Shown piece by piece: positions 1 to 8,635 of a stretch of DNA of 64,000 nucleotides. Source of the DNA: Phycisphaerales bacterium (GTDB lineage Bacteria; Planctomycetota; Phycisphaerae; Phycisphaerales; UBA1924); NCBI GenBank assembly GCA_040221175.1, contig JAVJVK010000011.1, forward strand, positions 1-64,000. Direction: 5' to 3'. Each line of letters starts with the position of its first letter. Position 1 is the stretch's first letter. The position numbers and the translations under genes were made by a program. The notes under the pieces were generated by a model. It did no database searches. It worked only from the letters and a program-made list of their open reading frames with translations, and was not told the origin of the DNA.

Positions 1-504
1 GATGGTCGCCCTCGAACAGTCGGCGATACATGGCCAGGGCCTCTGCATAGAGCGGCTCAGCCTCGCCCGCGCGGCCCAGCGACTCCCGCACGCTCGCGAG
101 GTTGTTCAGGCTGCTCGCCACGTCCGGATCGTCGCCCTCGATCAGCCGGCGACGCATGTCCAGGTCTTCTTCACAGAGTGGCTCGGCCTCGACGGCGCGG
201 CCCATCGCCTCCCGCACGCCCGCGAGGTTGTTAATGCTCATTGCTACGTCAGGATGGTCGCCCTCGAATAGCCGGAGTTGTATGGCCAGGGCCTGTTCAT
301 AGAGCGGCTCGGCCTCGCCCCCCCGGCCCAACGCCTGCCGCACGAACGCGAGGTTGTTCAGGCTCAGCGCCACGTCCGGATGGTCGCCCTCGAACAGCCG
401 GCGACGCATGGCCAGGGCCTGTTCATAGAGCGGCTCGGCCTCGCCCGCCCGGCCCAGCGCCTGCCGTACGGCCGCGAGGTTGTTCAGGCTCAGCGTCACG
501 TCGG
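1..504. repeat. 126-bp direct repeats inside the TPR gene
   Basis: Four successive copies start at 1, 127, 253 and 379, with a partial match at 505. They are marked by the recurring gatggtcgccctcgaacag-type segment. The 126-bp period equals 42 codons, one TPR unit. The copies are strongly similar at DNA level, including silent positions, which suggests recent duplication or gene conversion rather than old protein-level repetition. Confidence 0.85.
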
Positions 505-1633
505 CGTGGTCGCCCTCGTGCATGTGGCGGCGGATGTCCAGCGAGCGTGCCAGCAAACTTTCGGCCTCATGTAGCGCCGCGCCGTGGTCGGTATTTCCAC
601 GCCCGCGCAGCAACGCGACCGCGAGATTGTTCAGCACGGCCGGGTCGCCCTCACGCACGGCCAGCGCCGCCCGGTACGCCGGGATCGCCTGGTCGAACCT
701 TCCAGCGTTGAAGTGCCGATCACCCCGCGCCCGCTCGAATAGGAAGTCCTCGTCGGCACGCTTGGTGTCGCGCTGCGCGAGCACCTCCTCCTCCAGTTCG
801 CCAGCCAACGCGTCGTCGCCCTCCGCGACCGCGATGCGGTAGCGCGTCAGCGCATTGGCGAAGGGCTTGGCGGCGTCGAGGATGGCACGGTCCTGCGGGC
901 TCAGCGGCGGGGGCCCGGGCGGCGCGTCGTCGCCGGCGGGGAGCCTGCGCACTTCGGATTCACGCTCTTCCAGCAGCGCCAGCGCCCGGTCGAGCTTCTC
1001 GCCCTGCTCGGCCAGCATCTCGTCCTGCCGATCGAAGCGCGCCATGATGCGATGCTCGAGATCGCCGAACGCGCTGGCAAGCGCGGCGGACGGCGGCTCG
1101 GCGACCGGCCCACCAACCGCGTGCATCGCCTGCCCGGGTACCAACTCCATGAACCAGGCCGCGCTCAGTCCCAGGAGGCCACGCCATGCCCATCGCGGTC
1201 CCGCGGCCTTGTCGAGCGGGACCTTGCGCACGCCCATGTCAGGATGCAATCGCAGCAACTCCACCGAAGCGATCGCACCCAGCAGCGCGAGCGCGGCGAA
1301 CAGGGTCCAGGGCAGCGTGGCCGGCCACAGCACCGCCACGAGTGAAACGAGCAACAGCAATACCCACAGCCCCACGCGCACGATCGGGCCCTGCACGAAG
1401 TGGGCCCCGTGCCGACCCGCAAGCGTCGAAAAGAGCAAGGCGAGCGGCGTGCGCAGCACGGTCAGGCACAGCAGGACGACGATCAGGCCGGCGATGGCGA
1501 GCACGCACAGCCCGACCGGACGTTCGCTGTAGCCCAGACCCAGCCCGATCACCACGCCGGTGCCGACCACGGCCATCAGCCCCGTCGCCACGTGCGAACG
1601 CCGGCGAGCGTGCCCAGTCCGGTTGCGTGCCAT
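1..1633 (-). CDS. Membrane-anchored tetratricopeptide-repeat protein (3' end outside window)
   Basis: The gene runs off the left edge, so only the first 544 codons are visible. The ATG at 1633 opens the frame and has no obvious Shine-Dalgarno. Hydrophobic stretches lie at about residues 18-35, 40-60 and 88-122, followed by a charged, probably coiled-coil stretch near 190-225. From about residue 300 there are TPR motifs, and the last four are kinesin-light-chain-type repeats of exactly 42 residues (NNLAxVR...GEAEPLYEQALAMRRRLFEGDHPDV). TPRs of this kind mediate protein-protein contacts, here presumably on the cytoplasmic face of the membrane. No enzymatic domain is seen in the visible part, though one could follow outside the window. 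Partner unknown. Confidence 0.85.
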   Translation of the reverse strand, partial: MARNRTGHARRRSHVATGLMAVVGTGVVIGLGLGYSERPVGLCVLAIAGLIVVLLCLTVLRTPLALLFSTLAGRHGAHFVQGPIVRVGLWVLLLLVSLVAVLWPATLPWTLFAALALLGAIASVELLRLHPDMGVRKVPLDKAAGPRWAWRGLLGLSAAWFMELVPGQAMHAVGGPVAEPPSAALASAFGDLEHRIMARFDRQDEMLAEQGEKLDRALALLEERESEVRRLPAGDDAPPGPPPLSPQDRAILDAAKPFANALTRYRIAVAEGDDALAGELEEEVLAQRDTKRADEDFLFERARGDRHFNAGRFDQAIPAYRAALAVREGDPAVLNNLAVALLRGRGNTDHGAALHEAESLLARSLDIRRHMHEGDHADVTLSLNNLAAVRQALGRAGEAEPLYEQALAMRRRLFEGDHPDVALSLNNLAFVRQALGRGGEAEPLYEQALAIQLRLFEGDHPDVAMSINNLAGVREAMGRAVEAEPLCEEDLDMRRRLIEGDDPDVASSLNNLASVRESLGRAGEAEPLYAEALAMYRRLFEGDH

Positions 1634-1831
1634 GGTGTGGCCCCCCAGCCTCGCCCGGGCCCGGCCGCCCAAGGCCCGTTCGTACTTTATACGCTAGAAG
1701 TTGTTCTTGGGTTCAACATGGGCAGCTTGCGATCCGGCGGCCAGGCTCCACACCGCGAACGCCGCAGAACCCCCCTCACGCCCTCCCAGCGGCGATCCGT
1801 GCTCTTCAGGCCCGATGGCGAGGAGCGCAGG

Positions 1832-2020
1832 ACCGGTGCTGGGCTCCTGAGCACCGGTGCTGCGCTCTCCAAGACCGGTGCTGCGCCTTGCGCGATCGGT
1901 CTTCGGCTCCTCAGCGCCGGCCCCGCGCTCTCCAGCACCGGTCCTGCGCGTTCTGGCGCCCGTCCCGGGCTTCTCAGCACCGGGCCCGGGCAGCTCGGGA
2001 CCGGGCCTGGAAGATGTGCG
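1832..2020. repeat. 21-bp tandem array A
   Basis: Nine contiguous imperfect units of exactly 21 bp begin at 1832, 1853, 1874, 1895, 1916, 1937, 1958, 1979 and 2000. Most start ACCGGTGCTG or ACCGGxCCxG and end CTCxxGC. The array occupies the 484-bp gap between the divergent TPR gene (start 1633) and the FMN glutamate-synthase-like gene (start 2118). The rest of the gap (1634-1831, 2021-2117) is GC-rich and I see no clear promoter there. Since 21 is divisible by 3, the array reads as heptads in every frame, for example PVLRSPA-type on the minus strand. Open frames across it are probably a by-product. No spacers, so not CRISPR. Confidence 0.85.
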
Positions 2021-2117
2021 GCCGCCGGCCCCGGGCCGTGCCCCCGCTAGCATGAACCGACCATGACGCCCGCGCCGGGGCGCGGGGGGTGGGGGCCTCT
2101 TGTCGGCGGAGCCGGGC

Positions 2118-3803
2118 ATGACCGTGCGGCAGATCTTCTTCGGGTTCGCGCTGGCCGCCGCGGCCTACGGCGTGCTCTGCGCGTTGTTCTGGGCGCCGGG
2201 GCTCTGGGCGTTCGTCATCCTCGGGCCCGTGCTGGCGCTGGGGTTCTTCGACGCGTTCCAGCGCGAGCACACCATCCTGCGGACCTTCCCCGTGCTCGGC
2301 CACGGGCGATACCTCATGGAGATGATCCGCCCGGAGATCCAGCAGTACTTCATCGAGAGCCGGCTGGAGGCATACCCCATCGAGCGCGAGGTGCGCGACG
2401 TCGTCTACGCGCGATCCAAGAACGAGCTGGAGACCAACCCCTTCGGTTCGCACCGCGACATGTACGGCGCGGGCTTCGAGTGGGCCGAGCACTCCATCGC
2501 CCCGGCCAGGGTCCTCGAAACCCCGCCGAGGGTTGTCTTTGGCCAGGGCCAGTGCGAGAAGCCGTATTCGGCCTCGCTGCTGAACATCAGCGCCATGAGC
2601 TACGGCTCGCTGTCGCCCAACGCCATCCGCGCCCTCAACAAGGGCGCGAAGATGGGCGGCTTCTTCCACAACACCGGGGAAGGGGGCATCTCGCCGCACC
2701 ACCTCGAGCACGGGGGGGACCTGGTCTGGCAGATCGGCACGGGCTACTTCGGCTGCCGGAACACCGACGGCACCTTCAACGCCGAGATCTTCCGCAAGAA
2801 CGCGACCAAAGAAACCGTCCGGATGATCGAGCTCAAGCTCTCCCAGGGGGCCAAGCCCGGGCACGGCGGCGTGCTGCCGGGCAGCAAGGTGACGAAGGAA
2901 ATCGCCGAGATTCGTGGACTCGAGCCGGGCAAGACGGTCCTCAGCCCCCCGGGCCACACGGCCTTCGACACGCCGGTGGAGCTGCTCGAGTTCATCGCAA
3001 AGCTCCGCGAGCTGAGCGGGGGCAAGCCGGTGGGCTTCAAGCTGTGCGTGGGCCGCTACGACGAGTTCTACGCCATCTGCAAGGCGATGGTGGCCACCGG
3101 GCTGCGTCCGGACTTCATCACGGTGGACGGCGGCGAGGGCGGGACGGGAGCCGCGCCATTGGAGTTCTCCAATTCCATCGGCATGCCGGCACACGACGCG
3201 TGGATCTTCGTGCATAATGCGCTGGTGGGTGTGGGCCTGCGAGATCAGATCAAGGTCATCGCCAGCGGCAAGATCATGACCGGCTTCCACGTGCTCCGCG
3301 CCCTGGCGCTGGGGGCCGACGCGTGCAACTCGGCGCGGGGCATGATGTTCGCCCTGGGATGCATCCAGGCGCTGCGGTGCAACACGAACCGCTGCCCCAC
3401 GGGCGTGGCCACGACCGATCCGAGATTGGCCAAGGGACTGGTGGTGCCCGACAAGGCCGAGCGCGTGAAGCGCTTCCACCAGAACACGGTCAAGGGCTTC
3501 CTGGAACTGCTGGCGGCCCTGGGGCTGGACGACCCGGCGGAACTCCGGCCCAACCACGTCAACCGCCGCATCGGCGACACCATGATCGCCAACTACCACG
3601 ACCTGTATGACTGGGACGAGCCGGGCGTGCTGCTCACGGTGGAGGGCGCGCCCGCCGACCAGACCGAGGCGAGCATGAACGGAAGGGCCGCGGCATGGAA
3701 GCGGGCCGACAAGGACCACTGGGCCTACCCGATGCACGCACGGCCCGCCGCGGTGGACCCCAAGGCCGGCCAGGACGAGACGCCGGTCGAGACGACGCGC
3801 TAG
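2118..3803 (+). CDS. FMN-binding glutamate-synthase-family protein, membrane-anchored
   Basis: This is a stand-alone version of the synthase domain of glutamate synthase (GltB), 561 residues. Two hydrophobic segments near residues 8-45 anchor it in the membrane. The FMN-barrel signatures are visible: KPGHGGVLPGSKV, DGGEGGTGAAP near residue 335, and CIQALRCNTNRCPTGVATT near 415-430. The cysteines of the last motif correspond to the 3Fe-4S ligands of GltB. The glutaminase domain and GltD partner are absent, so the reaction may not be true glutamate synthesis; related proteins are poorly characterised. An upstream TTG at 2100 is possible. I prefer the ATG at 2118 because CGGAG lies 6 bases before it. 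It overlaps the convergent gene by the stop tetramer CTAG. Confidence 0.9.
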   Translation: MTVRQIFFGFALAAAAYGVLCALFWAPGLWAFVILGPVLALGFFDAFQREHTILRTFPVLGHGRYLMEMIRPEIQQYFIESRLEAYPIEREVRDVVYARSKNELETNPFGSHRDMYGAGFEWAEHSIAPARVLETPPRVVFGQGQCEKPYSASLLNISAMSYGSLSPNAIRALNKGAKMGGFFHNTGEGGISPHHLEHGGDLVWQIGTGYFGCRNTDGTFNAEIFRKNATKETVRMIELKLSQGAKPGHGGVLPGSKVTKEIAEIRGLEPGKTVLSPPGHTAFDTPVELLEFIAKLRELSGGKPVGFKLCVGRYDEFYAICKAMVATGLRPDFITVDGGEGGTGAAPLEFSNSIGMPAHDAWIFVHNALVGVGLRDQIKVIASGKIMTGFHVLRALALGADACNSARGMMFALGCIQALRCNTNRCPTGVATTDPRLAKGLVVPDKAERVKRFHQNTVKGFLELLAALGLDDPAELRPNHVNRRIGDTMIANYHDLYDWDEPGVLLTVEGAPADQTEASMNGRAAAWKRADKDHWAYPMHARPAAVDPKAGQDETPVETTR

Positions 3804-4978
3804 ATCGCTCCGCGAGCGGGAAGGCGCCTCGTGCGCCAGGACAGGAAGAGGACGAGGACGGCGACCAGCAGGAGGGCTGCGCTGGCGCCGATGGCGGCGG
3901 CCAGGCCCCAGGGAGCGGCGGGGTGGTAGGGGGTTCGCGATGGGGTCGCAACGATCTCGCTGGTGAACGCGAGGCCGTCGAAGGAGGTGCGGCCAGGGCC
4001 CCGGGGGGAACGCGTCTCAAAGGGAACGGAACCGGCATCGCGCGCGATCTCCAGCACGCTGCTGTAGATCCGCACGGACCAGAATGGTGGGGGATCCTCG
4101 GTCCCCGAGATGCCCGAGGCGCTGATGAGGGCGCGCACGCCCATCTCGATATCCTTGCCCCGCTCGACCGACGCGGCATTGTCGTCTCGCAGGACCCACC
4201 AGTCGTCGCCCGATGTCCAGGACAGCTCCAGCGACGGTGTCCGCGACCGGATGCCGGCCCAGGGGCTGGGCAGTGCGCCCGCATCGGGGATCGCCACCGG
4301 GGACGCACGGGCGCTGGTGGCCGAACCAGGCATCCGGTACAGGTCATAGGGGGTCATGGGCGAACTCCTGACGATCGGATCGTTCCTCCAGACCGTTCTG
4401 GCGTTCGACGCATCCGGCCCGTGGGAGAGCGTGATCGTGAAGCGGCCCTCGATCGGACGACGCCGGGTGTGGCCGTGCGGCACCGTCGCGGGACCGATCA
4501 GGTCGCGCTCGAGCTCGATCGTCAGGCCTGGTGTCGCCCCGGTGGCCGGGTCGAGAAGGTCCGCCACGAATCCCGCACGCGACTGCCATCGCTCGAGCTC
4601 CGCCGAGCCGATGGTCCGCTCATTCGCCCACCGGGCGGCACTGGGCGCAAGCGAAACCGACCCCAGCGCCCACGACCCCAGCAGCACGAGCCCCACGACG
4701 AGCACCGGCGGCGCCCAGCGCGACCCGCTGGTTCTGCCGTCGAGACCAACGGCCGCGTAGCTGCACCCGCACTCGGGGCACGATTCGATCGTGCCCAGGG
4801 AAACCGCCGGATGCCCGCACGCGCCGCAGAGCATCGTGCCCGAACCGGACCGCCTGATCGCCCGGCGGACACGGACGGCCCTGGGCCTCAGCCCGATCGC
4901 CGCGGCCAGGAACCACAGCAGGCCGAGCGCGAGCAGGCCCAGGGCGATCCATCGGATGATCGGTTCGTGCGGCGGCAT
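3800..4978 (-). CDS. Zinc-ribbon membrane protein of unknown function
   Basis: This 392-residue protein has a transmembrane helix at about residues 10-30, then a four-cysteine ribbon (CGACGH ... CPECGC, residues about 50-75). A second helix lies near 90-110 and a last one near 362-385, just before a short basic tail. The long middle part should lie outside the cytoplasm; I recognise no fold in it. The ribbon resembles that of five other proteins in this window but lacks their YDL core. The start at 4978 is preceded by a G-rich run ending GGCAGG. It is co-directional with the next zinc-ribbon gene (5006-5611), 27 bases away, so the two may be an operon. Function unknown. Confidence 0.8.
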   Translation of the reverse strand: MPPHEPIIRWIALGLLALGLLWFLAAAIGLRPRAVRVRRAIRRSGSGTMLCGACGHPAVSLGTIESCPECGCSYAAVGLDGRTSGSRWAPPVLVVGLVLLGSWALGSVSLAPSAARWANERTIGSAELERWQSRAGFVADLLDPATGATPGLTIELERDLIGPATVPHGHTRRRPIEGRFTITLSHGPDASNARTVWRNDPIVRSSPMTPYDLYRMPGSATSARASPVAIPDAGALPSPWAGIRSRTPSLELSWTSGDDWWVLRDDNAASVERGKDIEMGVRALISASGISGTEDPPPFWSVRIYSSVLEIARDAGSVPFETRSPRGPGRTSFDGLAFTSEIVATPSRTPYHPAAPWGLAAAIGASAALLLVAVLVLFLSWRTRRLPARGAI

Positions 4979-5005
4979 CCTGCCCCCTGTAGATGCGTCG
5001 GCACG

Positions 5006-5611
5006 CTAGACCCGGCCGTCTTCGGACGCGTTCGCCGCACTCAGCGTCGCGCACTCGGGACAGATCGCCAGCGGGCCGGCCGTCGCCGGAACCGCGCTCA
5101 TGTCGTAGCCGCAGCCCGGGCAGCCTTCGGTATTGCCGACCTTCCACGCGGCATTGCATGCGGGACACGGCGTGCACCCGTCGGCATCGGCGGGCGTCGT
5201 CAAGAGCCACGCGGCGCACGATGGGCACTGGCCGCGGGCGGCCAGCAGCATCGCGGCCCTGGTTCGTCCCGCCTTCAGCCAGTGACCGCTCGCGATGCCC
5301 CGGGCGAAGAAGAAGCCGATCACGCCCATGCCGAACGAGATGAGCAGCGCGACGACCAGCCACCGCGGCACGCGCCCCACCCAGGCCGAAAAGGGCGCCG
5401 TGGCCGAGGCCAGCAGCAGCACGAGGATCGCGATGGTCCCCAACCATAGGGCGAAGGTGATCCGCACCCTGAGGATGGTCTCGCGTGACAGCGGGACGTC
5501 CGGCCGCATGAACCAGAAGAAGTGCGGCGGGGCCCGCAGCTCACGGATCGTGCCGCATGGCTTCCCGCGGTGATCGACCAGTCCCTGGGTGTTCGCCGCG
5601 GCGGAGGCCAT
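5006..5611 (-). CDS. Small membrane protein with multiple CxxC zinc knuckles
   Basis: The protein has 201 residues. Two transmembrane helices lie near residues 52-72 and 84-106. The C-terminal third carries four pairs of cysteines (CPSC, CPAC, CPGCGYDM, CPEC), enough for two zinc ribbons; the third pair has the YDM variant of the YDL core seen elsewhere in the window. There is no Shine-Dalgarno. Instead TATCTT ends 5 bases before the ATG, consistent with a leaderless transcript. It sits upstream of another zinc-ribbon membrane protein gene. Function unknown. Confidence 0.8.
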   Translation of the reverse strand: MASAAANTQGLVDHRGKPCGTIRELRAPPHFFWFMRPDVPLSRETILRVRITFALWLGTIAILVLLLASATAPFSAWVGRVPRWLVVALLISFGMGVIGFFFARGIASGHWLKAGRTRAAMLLAARGQCPSCAAWLLTTPADADGCTPCPACNAAWKVGNTEGCPGCGYDMSAVPATAGPLAICPECATLSAANASEDGRV

Positions 5612-5616
5612 GGACG

Positions 5617-5622
5617 AAGATA
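5617..5622 (-). promoter_or_regulatory. TANCNT -10-like hexamer, leaderless-type start
   Basis: TATCTT on the minus strand, 5 bases upstream of the ATG at 5611; no Shine-Dalgarno and no recognisable -35. Confidence 0.5.
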
Positions 5623-5647
5623 GCGGCCGCGCCGCGCGGGCGAAGGC

Positions 5648-6985
5648 CTACCGCGGGCAGCCGATGGCGAACATGTTCTGGTACTCGAGGAAGTCCAGGA
5701 TGGTCAGGCGACCATCGCCGTCCAGGTCGGCACGCGCATCGCCCAGGTCGAAGCGATTGGAGAACTCCAGGAAGTCGAAGAGGTTCAGGTCGTCATCGCA
5801 GGTCAGGTCGGCCGGGCACGGATTGATGCATATGCCACGCGGATCGTTCAATGCGTCCTGCAGCGGGGCGTAGGTGATCGCCGTGCCGCCGTTGGCGCCA
5901 CTGGTCTCCCGGCAGCCGCCATGGGTGTGGATGCCGATGGCCAGCCCGGTGGTGTCGTCGATCACCGGCGAGCCGCTGTTGCCGCTGGTCGTGTCCATGG
6001 CGTAGCGCAGGGCCGAGCCGCTGAACTCGACGAAGGGGCCCACGTGCGTCTTCTGGGCGCGATACCACGTCGGATCGACCGGGGCGCTCGTCACGCCGTG
6101 GCCGGTGACGCGGATGGGCTGGCCGGTGACCGGCGGGATGGTGGTTGCCAGATCGAAGGCGTCGCCCTGCGCCTCGTGCGGCCGCAGCCCGGTGTTCGGA
6201 TTGGCGAATGCGCCCGCGTAGTACCAGTCGCGTCCGAGCCCGCTGGCGTCGTCCTGCACGCTGGCGGCGTCGATGGCGTACTGATCGTCGGGGTGGGGCA
6301 TCACCGGCACGCCGCCGGGGGTCGACAGGGGGTTGTTGAAGTGCACCTGCACGAAGCCGCAGTGCCCGGCCGCCAGCACGCACTTCATGCAGTCGCTGAT
6401 GAGCCACGCCGTGCAGTTGGCGCTCCCGCCTGCGCTCCAGCCCCTGGCCACGCGGGGGTCACTGGAAAGCTGGCGGTCGTCGGTGGGGCCGCAGATGCTG
6501 TCCGTGGGATCCGGCAGAGGCGTGAGCGAACCCGTGAAGTCCAGTTGCACGAGCGCGCTGTCGATGGTGATGGCGCTGGCGCCCGCATCGGGATCGCTCA
6601 GCACCTCGACCCTGACCGCACCGCCGTTGAAGAAGGCCGACATGGACTGCCATTGCTCGACGTGCACCGCTTCGAGGCGTTGCTCGGCGTCGTCCTTCAG
6701 CGACGTCAGCCGGATGATCGTCGGCGCCGCGCCGGCGGGAGCCTCGGCCAGGTCCACCGGACCAAAGTCGATCCGCATCCAGCCCGCGCCTTCCACCCGG
6801 ACGACCGTCTCATAGATCGAGACCCGCCCGCGTTTGTCGGCGATGGGTGCGGCGGGGTCGTCGGGCATGACCGGGCCGCTGGCCAGGTTGATGGGCACCG
6901 AGATGGGATCGATGGGTTCGGCAACGGCCGCCGAGGCGGCGAACATGGCACAGGCCACAACGGCAATGGGGGTCGCGGGGTGCAT
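5648..6985 (-). CDS. Secreted trypsin-like serine protease with dockerin-like C-terminus
   Basis: The chosen start (6985) follows GAGGAG by a few bases and opens a clean signal peptide (MHPATPIAVVACAMF...AVA). The frame stays open to 7057 but without a better start. The protease domain has AAGHC with H208, several disulfide-candidate cysteines, and GNSGSP with the nucleophile candidate S337, in place of the usual GDSGGP. The last 55 residues hold two Asp-rich loops, each followed by an LxxxDFLEFxNxF-type helix, ending GCPR. This is a dockerin-like or Ca-binding module typical of exported planctomycete proteins. Expected to act outside the cytoplasm as an endopeptidase; substrate unknown. 445 residues. 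Confidence 0.9.
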   Translation of the reverse strand: MHPATPIAVVACAMFAASAAVAEPIDPISVPINLASGPVMPDDPAAPIADKRGRVSIYETVVRVEGAGWMRIDFGPVDLAEAPAGAAPTIIRLTSLKDDAEQRLEAVHVEQWQSMSAFFNGGAVRVEVLSDPDAGASAITIDSALVQLDFTGSLTPLPDPTDSICGPTDDRQLSSDPRVARGWSAGGSANCTAWLISDCMKCVLAAGHCGFVQVHFNNPLSTPGGVPVMPHPDDQYAIDAASVQDDASGLGRDWYYAGAFANPNTGLRPHEAQGDAFDLATTIPPVTGQPIRVTGHGVTSAPVDPTWYRAQKTHVGPFVEFSGSALRYAMDTTSGNSGSPVIDDTTGLAIGIHTHGGCRETSGANGGTAITYAPLQDALNDPRGICINPCPADLTCDDDLNLFDFLEFSNRFDLGDARADLDGDGRLTILDFLEYQNMFAIGCPR

Positions 6986-7084
6986 GGCGGTCTCCTCGTC
7001 GCGACCGACCGGGCCGCGGACGGGGGCCATTGTCGCCCAAACCGCCGGCAATTGCAAGGCTATTTTGCCCCCCGGGGCCGCCGC

Positions 7085-8593
7085 TCAGGGATAGGCCGGA
7101 AAGTCCACGCCCGAGATCTGCCCGGCGTAGTTGGCGTGGCGCCCCACCGAAGAGGTGTACAGCGGCCGGTTCACCTGGTCATAGCTGAGCGTCCGCAGCG
7201 TGCGTTTGGTCTTGTAGAACTCCCGGCAGGCGTCGTCCCATTCGAGCCCGAGGAAGTCGATGATCCGCGGCAGCTGCGTGGCCGGATCGCGTACCATGTC
7301 CTCGTAGCGCACTTCCAGGAACGGCACGTCCAGGGTTCGCTTCCAGTGGTCCATCAGCCGCTCGGTCTGCTCGTAGGCCCGGGCGACCCAGTCCAGCCGC
7401 GTCGTCCAGGGCATCGCCATGTTGTTGAAGGCGCCCATGTAGCAGGAGATGGCCACGTCCCTCGGATCGCGGCGGATGTGGATGATCCGCGTGTTTGGAA
7501 AGAGCCGCGCGAGCAGCCCGGCGATGCGCGTGTTGCCGATGGCCTTGTTGGCGATGCGCGCGTCGTCGGGGGCGGTCTTGCGGATCTCGCGCACGTAGTC
7601 CTCGGCCGCGCGCGTCCACTTGAATCGATTCAGGCTGCCGAACCGCTTGCCCTCGGGCGCCTCGGGCCTGTACGCGGCCATCACCTGCGCGAAGAAGCGT
7701 TCCAGCGTATCGAGCTCGCCCACGCCGGCGGCCTTGGAGTGAGCGTGGATGATCTGGTCGAGCAGGCTGGTGCCCGAGCGTGGCATGCCCGCGATGAACA
7801 CCGGAACCTCGCTGTCGCACGAGCTCTCGGGGAACGTCGCCATGTTCTCCTTCGACCACATCTCGATGATGGCCGTGGTCTGCCGCTCGTAGGCATCGGG
7901 ATCGAACGGCCTTCGATCCACCTCGTTGCCCGCCGTCGCGGCCCCGAACGCCTCGGCATAGCGGCCGGCGCGGTCGAGCGCCTTGGCCTTCAGGTGCCAC
8001 GCCGCGGATCGCAGCTCGCGCGGCGTGTCGACGGCGCGGTGCAGCCCGTCGATGATGTCGATCGCGCGGTCGTACTCGCCCGCCTGCACGCTGAGCTTGG
8101 CGCGCTCGAATTGGAGGTGCGGCGGTAGTGGCTGGTTCCTCGATTCGAGCTGGGAAACCATGTCGTCCACCACCGCGCGGGCCTCGTCGGTGCGGCCGGC
8201 CTCTTCCAGGCACCCAGCTCGATGGATCCGCAGCGGCACGTCGCCCGGCACGAGTTCGAGCGCCCTGTCGCACAATTCGAGCGCCAACTCGGTGTTGGCC
8301 GCTCGGCGCTCCAGCCGGCTGAGCACCGTGAATGCCCCGGCATTGGGGCCCTGGTTGAGCGCCTTGCGGCCGTGATGGCGGACCTGCTCGACGTCGCCGG
8401 TGCGCTCGGCGATGGCCGCGAGGAACAGGTGCAGCTGCGCATCGCCGGGCATCTTCTTGAGGCCCGCCGTGGCCAGTTCGTGCGCTTCGGCCAGGCGGCC
8501 CTGCTCGAAGGCCTGCTGTACGGGATCGACGACCTTCCGGCGCCGCTGGATCTGCTGCGGGCTCAGCCGCATCTGGGTATAGCCGGTGCTCAT
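7085..8593 (-). CDS. TPR-sulfotransferase fusion
   Basis: The N-terminal half (about residues 25-240) is built of TPR-like helices. The C-terminal half is a sulfotransferase: FIAGMPRSGTSLLDQI at about 266-281 is the 5'-phosphosulfate loop that binds PAPS. The later IIHIRRDPRDVAIS stretch matches the 3'-phosphate-binding motif, with the conserved Arg and Ser. Proteins of this layout transfer sulfate from PAPS to peptide or carbohydrate hydroxyls; the acceptor cannot be read from sequence. Length 502. The ATG has no Shine-Dalgarno, but TATCAT lies 7 bases upstream. It follows cystathionine beta-synthase on the same strand after 42 bases. Confidence 0.92.
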   Translation of the reverse strand: MSTGYTQMRLSPQQIQRRRKVVDPVQQAFEQGRLAEAHELATAGLKKMPGDAQLHLFLAAIAERTGDVEQVRHHGRKALNQGPNAGAFTVLSRLERRAANTELALELCDRALELVPGDVPLRIHRAGCLEEAGRTDEARAVVDDMVSQLESRNQPLPPHLQFERAKLSVQAGEYDRAIDIIDGLHRAVDTPRELRSAAWHLKAKALDRAGRYAEAFGAATAGNEVDRRPFDPDAYERQTTAIIEMWSKENMATFPESSCDSEVPVFIAGMPRSGTSLLDQIIHAHSKAAGVGELDTLERFFAQVMAAYRPEAPEGKRFGSLNRFKWTRAAEDYVREIRKTAPDDARIANKAIGNTRIAGLLARLFPNTRIIHIRRDPRDVAISCYMGAFNNMAMPWTTRLDWVARAYEQTERLMDHWKRTLDVPFLEVRYEDMVRDPATQLPRIIDFLGLEWDDACREFYKTKRTLRTLSYDQVNRPLYTSSVGRHANYAGQISGVDFPAYP

Positions 8594-8600
8594 CGCCGAG

Positions 8601-8606
8601 ATGATA
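8601..8606 (-). promoter_or_regulatory. TANCNT -10-like hexamer, leaderless-type start
   Basis: TATCAT on the minus strand, 7 bases before the sulfotransferase ATG at 8593; implies a separate promoter in the 42-base gap after cystathionine beta-synthase. Confidence 0.5.
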
Positions 8607-8635
8607 CCGAAGCGAGCGAGGCCCGGCCGTTCACG

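Noticed and set aside
1832-2020. CRISPR array
   Set aside because: Units are contiguous and degenerate with no unique spacers; same for the arrays at 31998 and 41427, and no cas genes are present.
1186-2055. Possible repeat-containing protein across array A
   Set aside because: Open only because 21 is divisible by 3 and stops are rare at this GC; no start context, and part of it is antisense to the TPR gene.
1974-3737. 587-codon minus-strand frame opposite the FMN glutamate-synthase-like gene
   Set aside because: No family resemblance; the plus strand has full FMN-barrel motifs.
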